In this document: positions 45,260 to 54,375 of the stretch, one piece after another | Numbering within the stretch: position 1 is the first letter of the stretch | How the letters are laid out: every line of letters begins with the position of its first letter | Source of the DNA: Pseudomonas panipatensis | GTDB taxonomy: Bacteria > Pseudomonadota > Gammaproteobacteria > Pseudomonadales > Pseudomonadaceae | DNA: 64,000 nt | Assembly: GCF_900099785.1 (NCBI RefSeq) | Contig: NZ_FNDS01000004.1 | Location: 62,001 to 126,000 of the forward strand | Direction of reading: 5' to 3' | Program-made: the position numbers and the translations under genes | The notes under the pieces: generated by a model | The model's input: the letters and a program-made list of their open reading frames with translations, nothing else | Told to the model about the DNA's origin: nothing | The model's database searches: none

Positions 45260-45742
45260 TCAGTTGCTCCCCTGCTGCGCCGCGCCGCCACTCTTGGAGG
45301 CTTCGTACTGGCCCATCTTGCCGCTGTCCTTGAGGGCCTTGGTGACCTCCGGCGGCATGTACTTCTCGTCGTGCTTGGCCAATACCTCATCGGCGCTCAG
45401 CACGCCGTTCTCGTCGAGCTTGCCGAGGGCGACGATGCCCTGCCCTTCACGGAACAGATCCGGGAGGATGCCGCGGTACTTCACCGTGACTTCCTTGGCG
45501 AAGTCGGTGACCACGAACTCCACGTCGAGGGAGTCGGCCGAACGCTTCAGCGAGCCCTTCTCGACCATGCCGCCGGCGCGGATGCGCGTGTCATGCGGCG
45601 CCTCGCCGTTGGCGATCTGCGTCGGCGTGTAGAACAGATTGATGTTCTGTTGCAGCGCGGACAGCGCCAGGCTGGCGGCGACGCCGACGCCAGCGACGAT
45701 GGCCAGGACGATGTACAGGCGCTTCTTGCGGACCGGATTCAC
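45260..45742 (-). CDS. ccmE: Heme chaperone CcmE
   Basis: 160 residues from a GTG at 45742, with GGAGG seven bases upstream. One N-terminal TM anchor (8-28), then an OB-fold periplasmic domain with [16 protein letters not shown] and the heme-binding histidine in [13 protein letters not shown] near 130. It carries heme covalently from CcmC to CcmF. It overlaps the ccmD stop by four bases. Confidence 0.97.
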   Translation of the reverse strand: MNPVRKKRLYIVLAIVAGVGVAASLALSALQQNINLFYTPTQIANGEAPHDTRIRAGGMVEKGSLKRSADSLDVEFVVTDFAKEVTVKYRGILPDLFREGQGIVALGKLDENGVLSADEVLAKHDEKYMPPEVTKALKDSGKMGQYEASKSGGAAQQGSN

Positions 45743-45915
45743 TTATTGGCCTCCCGGCGCAGACGGCGCGCCTCTTCTTGCAGATAACGCTTACGCGCCA
45801 GGATGGGTGAGGCAACGTTGATCGCCAGTACCACCAGGCTGATGGCATAGGCCGACCAGACGTAGGGCCCGTGGTGGCCCATGGCGAGGAAATCGCCGAA
45901 CGACTCGAAACTCAT
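45739..45915 (-). CDS. ccmD: Small heme exporter protein CcmD
   Basis: 58 residues from the ATG at 45915. [18 protein letters not shown] followed by one TM helix ([13 protein letters not shown]) and a basic tail is the CcmD pattern. It helps release holo-CcmE from the CcmABC complex. The gene overlaps ccmC and ccmE by four bases each. Confidence 0.95.
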   Translation of the reverse strand: MSFESFGDFLAMGHHGPYVWSAYAISLVVLAINVASPILARKRYLQEEARRLRREANK

Positions 45916-46658
45916 AGGGCGCGTTCCACCTCGTTCTTGACCCAGGACGCGCGCGACTCGCGCTTGAGCACTTCCAGACGCATGCGCATCAGCAGCACGA
46001 CGGCGAAGAAGCAGTAGAAGCCGAGCACCATGATCAGCAACGGCACCCACATGGTGGCGGGCATCGCCGGCCTCTGGGTCAGGGTGAACGTGGCCGGCTG
46101 GTGCAGGGTGTTCCACCACTCCACCGAGTACTTGATGATCGGGATGTTCACCACCCCGACGATGGCCAGCACCGCGCAAGCCTTGGCCGCGCTGTCGCGG
46201 TTGCTGATCGCCTGGCCGAGGGCGATGACGCCGAAATAGAGGAACAGCAGGATCAGCATCGAGGTCAAGCGCGCATCCCAGACCCACCAGGCGCCCCAGG
46301 TCGGCTTGCCCCAGATGGCCCCGGTGACCAGCGCGATGAAGGTCATCCAGGCACCGATGGGCGCCGCGCACTGCACCGCGACATCGGCGATCTTCATCTT
46401 CCAGATCAGGCCGATGGCGCCGGCCACCGCCAGCATCACATAGCAGGACTGGGCGAGGAACGCCGCCGGCACATGGATATAGATGATGCGGAAACTGTTG
46501 CCCTGCTGGTAATCCGGCGGCGCGAAGGCCAGCCCCCAGACGATACCGGTGACGATCAGCAGCACGGCAGCGATGGCGAACCAGGGCAGCCAGCGTCCGC
46601 TGATCTCGTAGAACCACTTGGGCGACCCAAGCTTGTGAAACCAAGTCCAGTTCATCAT
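45912..46658 (-). CDS. ccmC: Heme transporter/handling protein CcmC
   Basis: 248 residues with six TM helices and the WWD tryptophan-rich motif [18 protein letters not shown] near 122-140, with conserved histidines in the loops. CcmC loads heme on CcmE. A second ATG directly after the first is an alternative start. It follows ccmB by 63 bp and overlaps ccmD. Confidence 0.97.
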   Translation of the reverse strand: MMNWTWFHKLGSPKWFYEISGRWLPWFAIAAVLLIVTGIVWGLAFAPPDYQQGNSFRIIYIHVPAAFLAQSCYVMLAVAGAIGLIWKMKIADVAVQCAAPIGAWMTFIALVTGAIWGKPTWGAWWVWDARLTSMLILLFLYFGVIALGQAISNRDSAAKACAVLAIVGVVNIPIIKYSVEWWNTLHQPATFTLTQRPAMPATMWVPLLIMVLGFYCFFAVVLLMRMRLEVLKRESRASWVKNEVERAL

Positions 46659-46721
46659 CAGGCTCTGTGTGTCAGGGCACTTCTTTTCATAGCCGGGACC
46701 GCTCCGCGCGTACGGCTGGGT

Positions 46722-47393
46722 TCACTCGCCAACGCTGATCTTCAGGCCAGCAGCGATGGCGAAAGGCGTCAGCGTCAATGCTAACGCGGTCAGGCTGCCG
46801 AGCCAGAGCAGGTGCCCGGCGGTCGGCAAGCCTTGCAACGATGCCTGCAAGGCACCGCTGCCGAGAATCAGAACGGGGATATACAGCGGCAGGATCAACA
46901 ATGCCAGCAGCAGCCCACCGCGTTTCAGACCGACCGTCAGCGCCGCACCGACCGCGCCGAGCAGGCTGAGCACCGGCGTCCCGAGCAGCAGCGACAGCAG
47001 CAGGACCGGCAGGCAGCGTACCGGTAATCCGAGCATCAAGGCGAACAAAGGCGACAGAAGCACCAGGGCCAGCCCCGAAACCAACCAGTGTGCCAGCACC
47101 TTGGCCAGAACCAGAAGAGGCAGGGGGTGCGGCGAAAGGACCCACTGCTCCAGCGAACCGTCCTCGAAGTCGCTGCGGAACAGGCCATCGAGCGACAGCA
47201 GCACCGCCAGCAGCGCCGCCACCCACACCAGGCCGGGCGAGAGGTTCTGCAGCATCTGGCTTTCCGGGCCGACGGCCAGCGGGAACAGGGCGATGACGAT
47301 GGCGAAGAACACCAGGGGATTGGCCAGCTCCGCCGGGCGGCGGAACAGCAGGCGCGCCTCGCGGGTCAGGAGCAGGCTGAAGACGTTGCTCAT
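46722..47393 (-). CDS. ccmB: Heme exporter permease CcmB
   Basis: 223 residues, six TM helices. [19 protein letters not shown] at the N-terminus and [17 protein letters not shown] are typical of CcmB. With CcmA it forms the ABC part that frees holo-CcmE at the cost of ATP. It overlaps the ccmA stop by four bases. Confidence 0.95.
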   Translation of the reverse strand: MSNVFSLLLTREARLLFRRPAELANPLVFFAIVIALFPLAVGPESQMLQNLSPGLVWVAALLAVLLSLDGLFRSDFEDGSLEQWVLSPHPLPLLVLAKVLAHWLVSGLALVLLSPLFALMLGLPVRCLPVLLLSLLLGTPVLSLLGAVGAALTVGLKRGGLLLALLILPLYIPVLILGSGALQASLQGLPTAGHLLWLGSLTALALTLTPFAIAAGLKISVGE

Positions 47394-48061
47394 GCACGCA
47401 CCCCCGCGCTCTCGCGGGCGTGCTGGCCGAGGTCGAGGGCACGATAGCCGGCGGGCATGCGCTGCAGGCTGTGGTGGGTCGTGAGCACCACCAGCCCACC
47501 GCGTTCGCAATGCCGGGCCAGGTGCTCCTCCAACTGCGCGACACCCTGCTTGTCGAGGGCGGTGAAAGGTTCGTCGAGAATCCACAGCGGAGGGGCGTCC
47601 AGGTACAGACGCGCCAGCGCCACGCGACGCTGCTGGCCAGCGGACAGGGTATGGCAGGGCACGTCCTCGAAGCCACGCAGCCCCACCGCCGCCAGCGCCG
47701 ACCAGATCGCCTGGCGTTCGGCCGGCTGGTGCAAGGCGCAGAGCCAGGCCAGGTTCTCCTCGGCCGTCAGCAGCCCCTTGATTCCCGCGGCGTGACCGAT
47801 CCACAGCAGGCTGCGCGCCAGGGCGCCACGCTGCTCGTGCAACGCCCGGCCATTCAGATGCACTTCGCCGGCGGTCGGTTGCATCAGCCCGCAGAGCAGC
47901 CTGAGCAGGCTGGTCTTGCCACTGCCGTTGGGGCCGACGATCTGCAGCATCTCGCCGGCGCCAAGGCGCAGATCGAGGCCTTCGAAGAGCATGCGCCAGT
48001 CTCGCTCGCAGGCGAGCGCCACGGTTTCGAGAAGCGGACTGGTCAAGGCATCGGAACCCAT
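47390..48061 (-). CDS. ccmA: Cytochrome c biogenesis ATPase CcmA
   Basis: 223 residues: Walker [10 protein letters not shown] near 43-51, signature [14 protein letters not shown], Walker [13 protein letters not shown] and the H-loop TTHHSL. The ATPase partner of CcmB and first gene of the nine-gene operon. The divergent FliK-like gene starts 130 bp away; that gap contains the two promoters. Confidence 0.96.
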   Translation of the reverse strand: MGSDALTSPLLETVALACERDWRMLFEGLDLRLGAGEMLQIVGPNGSGKTSLLRLLCGLMQPTAGEVHLNGRALHEQRGALARSLLWIGHAAGIKGLLTAEENLAWLCALHQPAERQAIWSALAAVGLRGFEDVPCHTLSAGQQRRVALARLYLDAPPLWILDEPFTALDKQGVAQLEEHLARHCERGGLVVLTTHHSLQRMPAGYRALDLGQHARESAGVRA

Positions 48062-48191
48062 CGAGAGAATCGAATTCAGGCTAAAGTCATGCTGCCACGG
48101 GCCGCTATAGTGGCCACGGGCGGCGCATTATACACGCCCCATCCCGGCCCCGGCGCCGGCATTTTCGACAGCTTGTTAGCAAGGTTTACCG

Positions 48192-49775
48192 ATGCCGAGC
48201 GAGATTGGCGCCTCCCGCCCGCTGCCAGCGCTGACCCCCGCGCGCGTCACCCAGAGCGCGGCGGAAATTTCCCTGAAGCTGGCACAGAGCCTGGGCGATC
48301 TGCTGCCTACCGGACAGAGCGCCAGCGCCGAAGTCCTGGCGGTTCGCGAAGCCCCTTTCAACTTCCAGTTGTTGCTGCGCCTGACCCTGGCCAGCGGCCA
48401 GCAGGCATTGGTCACCGCCGATAGCGCGCAACCCTTGCCCAAGGGCAGCAACCTCACCCTGTCCGCCGTGTCCCCCACGAGCCTGGCCGCCACCCTGCTG
48501 GCGCCATCCAGCAGTGCGATCGTCGACGACCTGCTGCCACTGGCCAGCCTCGATCTGGAGCAGCTTCCGGTAGGCAGCCTGGTGCAAGGCAAGGTGCTGT
48601 CCAGTACCGCACTGCCAGCCGAACAGACACAAACCAGCGGCTACCGGGTGCTGCTACGCCTGCTCGGCGGACCGTTGGCCGGGCGCCTGCTGGACCTCGA
48701 TTCGGCGCGCCCGTTGAAGCCTGGCAGTCTGCTCAGCGCGCAGGTCCAGGACACTCGCGCGCTGCAGTTCCTGCCGCTGTCGGAGCGCCTCGACCAGCTC
48801 AACTTGAGCCGCCAACTGATCGCCCAGCAAGGCCGGCAAACGCCGCCCCAGGCCTTGATCGAGACGTTGCAGACTCTGACTGCTCACGGCGAGGATCTGC
48901 CAGCGCCGCTGCGCGGCGCGGTGAACACCTTGCTCGCCAGCCTGCCGGACATTCACCAGCTCAGCGACGCCAAGGGCCTGGCCCAGGCGCTGCAGCAAAG
49001 TGGCAGCTTCCTCGAAGGACGTCTGCTGCAAGGCGTCGCACCGCAAGCCAGCGACTACAAGGCGAACCTGCTGAGGTTGATCAGCGAACTGCTGCCCGTA
49101 GCCGGCGACGATGCCCCCGGCCTGCTCGCCAACCTGGCCAACAACTCGGCGGCCAATCTGGTGCGCAGCTTGCCGGCTTTCGTGCGCAATGCCCTCGGGA
49201 CGCTCAGTCAGAATGGCAGCCCCCGTGTCCAGCACACCGACTTTCCGCTCCCCCCGCGAACCCTGCAGAAGCTGGAAGACGAGGGCGACCTGGAGTCGTT
49301 GCTGAAACTGGCCAGCGCCGCGGTCGCCCGCCTGCAGACCCACCAGTTGAGCAGCTTGGTGCAGAGCGAGCCATTGCCCGACGGCGGCCAGTTGAACACT
49401 TGGCAGATGGAAATCCCCATGCGCCAGCAGCAGTCGGTGATCCCGTTGCAAGTGCGCATTCAGCAAGAGGAACGCCACAGCCACAAGGATCAGGAGCAAG
49501 CGCGAGAGAGCCTCTGGCGTATCGACTTGGCTTTCGACCTCGACCCGCTCGGGCCGCTACAGGTGCAGGCCACGCTGGCCAGCATCGGCTTGAGCAGCCA
49601 ACTGTGGGCCGAACGCGACAGCACCGCCCAATTGATTGACCGCGAACTCGGCCACCTGCGTCAACGCTTGCAGGATGCCGGCCTCACGGTGCGCGAGCTG
49701 TCCTGCCGCCAGGGGCGGCCGCCGCAAGGTGCCCGCACCGCTCTGGAACAACGCTGGGTGGATGAAACCGCATGA
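48192..49775 (+). CDS. FliK-like hook-length control protein
   Basis: 527 residues. A long, Leu/Ala/Gln/Ser-rich, mostly helical middle precedes a compact C-terminal domain (about 390-520) with LNTWQMEIPMRQQQSVIPLQ, WRIDLAFDLDPLGPLQ and LRQRLQDAGLTVRELSC, the Flg_hook pattern of FliK. FliK measures hook length and switches FlhB specificity. P. aeruginosa has its main fliK elsewhere, so this may be a second, FliK-like protein. Its stop overlaps the start of the next gene, an FlhB-like fragment, so the pair may act together. Confidence 0.82.
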   Translation: MPSEIGASRPLPALTPARVTQSAAEISLKLAQSLGDLLPTGQSASAEVLAVREAPFNFQLLLRLTLASGQQALVTADSAQPLPKGSNLTLSAVSPTSLAATLLAPSSSAIVDDLLPLASLDLEQLPVGSLVQGKVLSSTALPAEQTQTSGYRVLLRLLGGPLAGRLLDLDSARPLKPGSLLSAQVQDTRALQFLPLSERLDQLNLSRQLIAQQGRQTPPQALIETLQTLTAHGEDLPAPLRGAVNTLLASLPDIHQLSDAKGLAQALQQSGSFLEGRLLQGVAPQASDYKANLLRLISELLPVAGDDAPGLLANLANNSAANLVRSLPAFVRNALGTLSQNGSPRVQHTDFPLPPRTLQKLEDEGDLESLLKLASAAVARLQTHQLSSLVQSEPLPDGGQLNTWQMEIPMRQQQSVIPLQVRIQQEERHSHKDQEQARESLWRIDLAFDLDPLGPLQVQATLASIGLSSQLWAERDSTAQLIDRELGHLRQRLQDAGLTVRELSCRQGRPPQGARTALEQRWVDETA

Positions 49776-50119
49776 AGAAAACGCACAAGGTCCCACGCCA
49801 GGCCATTGCCCTCAACTATGACGGGCAGAGCGCTCCGACCCTCAGCGCCAAGGGCGACGCCGAATTGGCCGAAGCCATCCTGGCCATCGCCCGCGAGCAC
49901 GAAGTACCGATTTACGAAAATGGCGAATTGGTGCGCCTGCTGGCGCGCCTGGAACTGGGTGAAGCAATTCCACAAGCGCTGTACCGGACCATGGCGGAGA
50001 TCATCGCCTTCGCCTGGTACCTCAAGGGCAAGAGTCCGGCACCCCGGGCAAACGCCAATAGCGAGCAGCTCTTACTCGAGGGCCCCGGCCTCACGCCGGC
50101 CAGCCCGGCATCCCACTGA
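49772..50119 (+). CDS. FlhB C-terminal-domain-like protein (FlhX type)
   Basis: 115 residues matching only the cytoplasmic domain of the export switch protein FlhB/YscU: QAIALNYDGQSAPTLSAKGDAELAEAI and EVPIYENGELVRLLARLELGEAIP. The NPTH autocleavage motif of FlhB is absent (VPRQ at that place), and there are no TM helices. Such separate FlhB-C proteins can replace part of FlhB in some bacteria. Translation is coupled to the FliK-like gene (ATGA). It overlaps the convergent gene at 50091 by 29 bp. Confidence 0.85.
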   Translation: MKKTHKVPRQAIALNYDGQSAPTLSAKGDAELAEAILAIAREHEVPIYENGELVRLLARLELGEAIPQALYRTMAEIIAFAWYLKGKSPAPRANANSEQLLLEGPGLTPASPASH

Positions 50120-50570
50120 GTTCCTTGGCCATCGCGAAAGCGGGCTGGCCATCGCGAAAACCGCCGACATGCGCATTGCCGTAATCTACCAGGCTGGTGA
50201 TAGCCATGCGCAACTGGGCAAGACTGAAGGGGCGCTCCAGAATCTGCAGCAGGGGCACCCGGTTATGCCAGGCCCACTCCAGCAGTTCCAGGCGCTCCGG
50301 TTCGGAGAAACTGCCGACCAGGACGAACTGCTGGATGGCATCGTTGCGACTCAGGCGCAGCAGGGTCGCGAAGTCGTCTTCGCTGAGGCTGAACTTGTCG
50401 TAGATGAACAGGTGGTAGTGCTGACCGGAACGCAAGGCTGCGGTCACTTCGCCAAGATTGAGGCACAAGCTGAGGTGAAAGACCTCAAGACGGTTAAGCA
50501 GTATGCCGTACTGCTGCAGACAACCGGGGTGCGGACAGAACACCAGGGTCCGCTGCGATAACGGAAGCAT
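50091..50570 (-). CDS. Degenerate receiver-like protein at the edge of the che cluster
   Basis: 159 residues from the ATG at 50570, with GAGGA seven bases upstream; a longer frame overlaps the next gene's 3' part and has no site. The pattern TLVFCPHP...YHLFIYDKFSL...QQFVLVGSFSE...LLQILERPFSLAQL tracks a response-regulator receiver: Asp58 at the phospho-acceptor place, Ser87 at the Thr place, and RPF (113-115) for KPF. The N-terminal acidic pair is missing, so normal Mg-dependent phosphorylation is unlikely. It follows the DUF2802 gene in the same direction by 122 bp. Function unknown. Confidence 0.62.
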   Translation of the reverse strand: MLPLSQRTLVFCPHPGCLQQYGILLNRLEVFHLSLCLNLGEVTAALRSGQHYHLFIYDKFSLSEDDFATLLRLSRNDAIQQFVLVGSFSEPERLELLEWAWHNRVPLLQILERPFSLAQLRMAITSLVDYGNAHVGGFRDGQPAFAMAKELSGMPGWPA

Positions 50571-50692
50571 TGCGAAATCCTCGGAAATGGCTGATGTCCG
50601 CCAATCTACCGAGGCCGTCAACGCTTGATGATGAGACAAATCCGAAAAGCCGGTAGGGGGCCGCCGCGTTGCACGGCGCCCCTGGCGCGAGG

Positions 50693-51100
50693 TCAATCCT
50701 GCGGGCGACCACGGTGCAGGCGGGCCACCAGATCGGCTTCGGCCTGGGACAAACCACACGCTTGAGTCAGATCGGCGGCACTGGCCCCCATTCCGGCCAG
50801 GCGCGCCGCCTGACTGAAGGAAAGGCTGGCCGGATCACGCTGTTCCAGGCGCGCCAGGCGCTCGGGCAAATTGGCGACCTGCTTGCGCAGCTCACCCAGC
50901 TCCTCCCCCATGCGCACGTTGATGCGCTGGTAGGATTCGAGGCGTTTGCCCAGCTCCTTCAGACGCAGCTCCAGTGCCGCGCCCTGGGTCGCCTGCTGGG
51001 CGATGAGCGCGGCCTGACGGCGCTGCTCGAGCAGCAACCGGACAGAGAATCCCCCCAGGGCCAGACAGACGACCCCGAGCAAGGCCAGAGCGACCAGCAT
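50693..51100 (-). CDS. DUF2802 membrane-anchored coiled-coil protein
   Basis: 135 residues. One N-terminal TM helix (1-20), a coiled coil (24-85, RQAALIAQQATQGAALELRL to EELGELRKQVANL) and a C-terminal HTH-like segment (95-130, QAARLAGMGASAADLTQACGL) typical of DUF2802. The family is found next to cheW in the polar flagellar che clusters of gammaproteobacteria; its role is unclear. It lies one base after the cheW stop. Confidence 0.82.
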   Translation of the reverse strand: MLVALALLGVVCLALGGFSVRLLLEQRRQAALIAQQATQGAALELRLKELGKRLESYQRINVRMGEELGELRKQVANLPERLARLEQRDPASLSFSQAARLAGMGASAADLTQACGLSQAEADLVARLHRGRPQD

Positions 51101-51101
51101 C

Positions 51102-51581
51102 TCAGATGCTCTCCAGCTCCGACCACTCTTCCTCGGTCATCATCTTGTCCAGCTCGACCAGAATCAGCAGCTCGCCATTCTTGTTGCAGACGCCCTGGAT
51201 GAACTTGGCCGACTCTTCGTTACCGACATTGGGTGCGGTCTCGATCTCGGACTGGCGCAGGTAGACCACTTCGGCAACGCTGTCGACCAGAATACCCACC
51301 ACCTGCTTGTCAGCCTCGATGATGACGATGCGGGTATTGTCCGATACCGGCGCCGGGTCCAGGCCGAAACGCTGACGGGTATCGATCACCGTGACCACGT
51401 TGCCGCGCAGGTTGATGATCCCCAGCACATAGCTGGGCGCCCCCGGCACCGGAGCGATCTCGGTGTAGCGCAGCACTTCCTGGACCTGCATCACGTTGAT
51501 GCCATAGGTTTCGTTGTCCAGGCGGAAGGTGACCCACTGCAGAATCGGATCTTCGGCACCTTGCGCTGACGTCTTGTTCAT
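51102..51581 (-). CDS. cheW: Chemotaxis coupling protein CheW
   Basis: 159 residues, a single CheW (SH3-like) domain: WVTFRLDNETYGINVMQVQEVL, PSYVLGIINLRGNVVTVID and ILVDSVAEVVYL. It bridges CheA and receptors in the array. Position after parP is the same as in P. aeruginosa PA1464 and Vibrio. The start at 51581 has AGGGGAT-like sequence upstream. Confidence 0.95.
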   Translation of the reverse strand: MNKTSAQGAEDPILQWVTFRLDNETYGINVMQVQEVLRYTEIAPVPGAPSYVLGIINLRGNVVTVIDTRQRFGLDPAPVSDNTRIVIIEADKQVVGILVDSVAEVVYLRQSEIETAPNVGNEESAKFIQGVCNKNGELLILVELDKMMTEEEWSELESI

Positions 51582-51663
51582 ATCCCCTCGCCTCTCGTTA
51601 TCTGCCACGCCGGTTTGGCCGCATGGCGGTTGTCGTTCAATTTCGTTGCCAGCCGGCGTCGGC

Positions 51664-52563
51664 TCAACGCCGCGGCAGGTTGCGCGCCGCGCCGCTGGCG
51701 ATGAGCTCGGCCAGGGCCGAGACATCCAGCAGCGCGCACATCTGTTCGATCACGGTACCGGCAAGCCAGGGTCGCTGCACGCGCTGGTTGCGCCATTTCA
51801 CCTCGGACGGATCGAGGCGCACCGAGCGACTGACCTGATGCACCGCCAGCCCCCACTCGTACCCCTGCACCGAAATCACATATTGCAGCCCTTCGCGATA
51901 ATCGTCGCGATAGCGCTCGGGCATCACCCAGCGCGCGGTATCCAGTACTTTCAGGTTGCCGGCCTGGCTGGGCAGTATGCCGAGGAACCAGTCCGGCTGG
52001 CCGAACAGCGGAGTCAACTCCTGTCCGCTCAGCGGATAGATCGAGCCCAGGCAGACCAACGGCACCGCCAGAGTCAAGCCAGCGACATCGAACAGCAGAC
52101 ACTCGAAGGGTTCGGCGGCCCACAGCGGACGGCCATCGTCGAGCAACGCCAGCGGTGCTGCCGGCAAATCGGCACTGCCGGGACGATGCAGTTCGATGAC
52201 CTGAGCGGAGAGCGGCGCCTGCGCGGGAGCCGGCGGCTCCAGCACGGGGCTGGCCAGCGGTTCGCGAGGAGCGTGGATGACAACAGGCTCGGCGCTCGCA
52301 CCGGCCAGGCGCGCATCGCGAACCTGCTCTTCGAGCACCGCGGCCTCGAACTCGTCAAGGCTGACGCTGCTGGCGAACGTCTCATCCGCTGTCACATCGG
52401 CACGTACCTCGACCGCTATGGGCGCGGCGACGGCGGTGAGGACGACCGGCTCCAGCACGGCGGGCGCGCTGACGACCTCTTCGAACGTTGCCTCCTGCAG
52501 CAATGCGTCGAGATAGGACTGCAACGCGATCTGGGGGCGTGTGGCGGTAGCGGAACGGCTCAT
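51664..52563 (-). CDS. parP: CheW-domain protein ParP
   Basis: 299 residues from the ATG at 52563. The first about 155 residues are Ala/Val/Glu-rich and low in complexity; the rest is a CheW-like domain (GLTLAVPLVCLGSIYPL, WFLGILPSQAGNLKVLDTAR, EWGLAVHQVSRSVRL). Location directly after a ParA-type gene and before cheW identifies it as ParP, which holds ParC at the pole and stabilises chemotaxis arrays in Vibrio. Its C-terminal AIF part binds CheA. Confidence 0.88.
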   Translation of the reverse strand: MSRSATATRPQIALQSYLDALLQEATFEEVVSAPAVLEPVVLTAVAAPIAVEVRADVTADETFASSVSLDEFEAAVLEEQVRDARLAGASAEPVVIHAPREPLASPVLEPPAPAQAPLSAQVIELHRPGSADLPAAPLALLDDGRPLWAAEPFECLLFDVAGLTLAVPLVCLGSIYPLSGQELTPLFGQPDWFLGILPSQAGNLKVLDTARWVMPERYRDDYREGLQYVISVQGYEWGLAVHQVSRSVRLDPSEVKWRNQRVQRPWLAGTVIEQMCALLDVSALAELIASGAARNLPRR

Positions 52564-52645
52564 GCAGGGAATCCGCGCAATGGGGTTAGCCAGCCTATCG
52601 GCCGGCCTGGGGTCAGACTTGAACACTGCCGTCGGATATTCATCG

Positions 52646-53434
52646 TCAAGCCACCTGGGTTGCCGGTACCTGGCCAAGCAGGTGCTTGAGCAGCGCGCGA
52701 TAGGCAATCACACCACGACTGTTGGCGTCATACCGCGAAGGTACCAAACCGTGACGGCTGGCATCGCGAAGGCGCGTATCGATCGGAATGAACGCCGGCC
52801 AGAGGGTATCCGGATAGGTGTCGCGGAGCAGGCGCAAGGCGCCGATGGAGGCCTGGGTACGGCGATCGAACAGGGTCGGCACGATACTGTAGGGCAGCGC
52901 CTGGCGCCGCGAGCGGTTGACCATGGACAGCGTATTGACCATGCGCTCCAAGCCCTTGAGGGCAAGGAACTCGGTCTGTACCGGGATGACCAGATGCTGG
53001 CTGGCGGCCAATGCGTTGACCATGAGCACGCCCAACAACGGTGGGCTATCGATGATGGCGTGATCGAAATCCTGCCAGAGCTGGGCCAGGCTCTTGGAGA
53101 TCACCAGGCCGAGGCCGTTCTGCCCCGGCGACTGGCGCTCCAGGGTAGCCAGCGCGGTGCTCGAGGGCAGCAGCGCGATTTTCTCGTGGCTGGTCGGCAG
53201 CAGCAGTTGCTTCGGCAGGCCTTCGGGAACCGTGCCCTGGTGCTGGAACAGGTCGAACACACTGTGCTCGAGGGTATCCGGGTCATGGCCGAAATAGCTG
53301 GTCATGGAGCCATGCGGGTCGAGGTCGACCACTACGACGCGCTTGCCGGCATCGGCCAGCAGGCCAGCCAGTGCGATGGACGAGGTGGTCTTGCCGACGC
53401 CGCCTTTCTGATTGGCAACCGCCCAGACTTTCAT
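52646..53434 (-). CDS. parC: ParA-like ATPase ParC for polar array placement
   Basis: 262 residues. Deviant Walker A NQKGGVGKTTSSI at 8-20, switch motifs VVVDLDPHGSMT and AIIDSPPLLG: a ParA/Soj-type ATPase. GGAGAG precedes the ATG at 53434 by seven bases. In the che locus of polar flagellates this protein, ParC, distributes chemoreceptor arrays to the poles with ParP. Not to be confused with topoisomerase IV subunit ParC. Confidence 0.9.
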   Translation of the reverse strand: MKVWAVANQKGGVGKTTSSIALAGLLADAGKRVVVVDLDPHGSMTSYFGHDPDTLEHSVFDLFQHQGTVPEGLPKQLLLPTSHEKIALLPSSTALATLERQSPGQNGLGLVISKSLAQLWQDFDHAIIDSPPLLGVLMVNALAASQHLVIPVQTEFLALKGLERMVNTLSMVNRSRRQALPYSIVPTLFDRRTQASIGALRLLRDTYPDTLWPAFIPIDTRLRDASRHGLVPSRYDANSRGVIAYRALLKHLLGQVPATQVA

Positions 53435-53480
53435 GCTGTTCTCTCCGGTCCGAATGGTTGGTTCATGCTTGTCATTTTGC

Positions 53481-54362
53481 TCAGCCCCCGGGCGCAGGCG
53501 ACGGAGATTTGACGGCACCCGCAGTGGGCGCCTCGTTGGAAGCCTGCGGTGCAGGTTGCGTGCCAGCCTGCCGCAAAACCGGATCCGGCTGCGCCTTGGC
53601 GCTGCCGACCCCGCTGACGCTGCGGCGCACTTCCAGATTGCGGGAAATCACCAGCACCACCCGGCGATTGCGCGCACGGCCTTCGGCATTGGCGTTGTCC
53701 GCCAGCGGCTGGAACTCGCCGTAACCCACCGCCGCCAGGCGTCCGGGATCGACCCCGTCCTGCGCCAGCAGGCGCACTATGCTCGCCGCACGCGCGGTGG
53801 ACAATTCCCAGTTTGTCGGGTACTGCGCGTTGTGGATGGGCACGTTGTCGGTAAAGCCCTCCACATGGATAGGGTTCCGATAGGGCGTCAGAATCCTGGC
53901 AACCTTTTCCACGATGTCAAACGCTGCATCGGCGGGCATGGCGTCACCGCTGGGGAACAGCAGGCTGGAGTTGAGGGTGATCTCGATCCACAGCTCGTTG
54001 CCCCGCACGCTCAACTGGTCACTCTTGATCAGGTCGCCGAATTGCTCGCGCACCGAGTTGGCGATCTGCGTCAGCGGGTCGCCGGCGTCGCGACTGTCCT
54101 GACCACCCTGTTGCATGTCGTCGTTGGGCGCCTGGGTCGTGCGCGGCCGATCTTCGCCGATGGGGATTGGCCGGATCGATCTGTCCGGCTGATTGAACAC
54201 CCCGGTCAAGGTTTCCGAGAGAATCTTGTACTTGCCTTCGTTGATCGAGGAAATCGAATACATCACGACGAAAAAGGCGAACAACAGGGTGATGAAATCC
54301 GCGTAGGACACCAACCAGCGCTCGTGATTCTCATGTTCGTCACGGTGGGGACGACGGGCCAT
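53481..54362 (-). CDS. motD: Flagellar stator protein MotD
   Basis: 293 residues. Short basic N-terminus, one TM helix (about 17-38, LVSYADFITLLFAFFVVMYS) with the conserved Asp that conducts ions, then a periplasmic OmpA/MotB peptidoglycan-binding domain (VEGFTDNVPIHNAQYPTNWELS, LAAVGYGEFQPLADN). The C-terminal 50 residues are Pro/Ala/Gln-rich. With MotC it forms the second stator set used in viscous settings by P. aeruginosa. It lies 13 bp after motC. Confidence 0.95.
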   Translation of the reverse strand: MARRPHRDEHENHERWLVSYADFITLLFAFFVVMYSISSINEGKYKILSETLTGVFNQPDRSIRPIPIGEDRPRTTQAPNDDMQQGGQDSRDAGDPLTQIANSVREQFGDLIKSDQLSVRGNELWIEITLNSSLLFPSGDAMPADAAFDIVEKVARILTPYRNPIHVEGFTDNVPIHNAQYPTNWELSTARAASIVRLLAQDGVDPGRLAAVGYGEFQPLADNANAEGRARNRRVVLVISRNLEVRRSVSGVGSAKAQPDPVLRQAGTQPAPQASNEAPTAGAVKSPSPAPGG

Positions 54363-54375
54363 GGCGACTCCCCGT

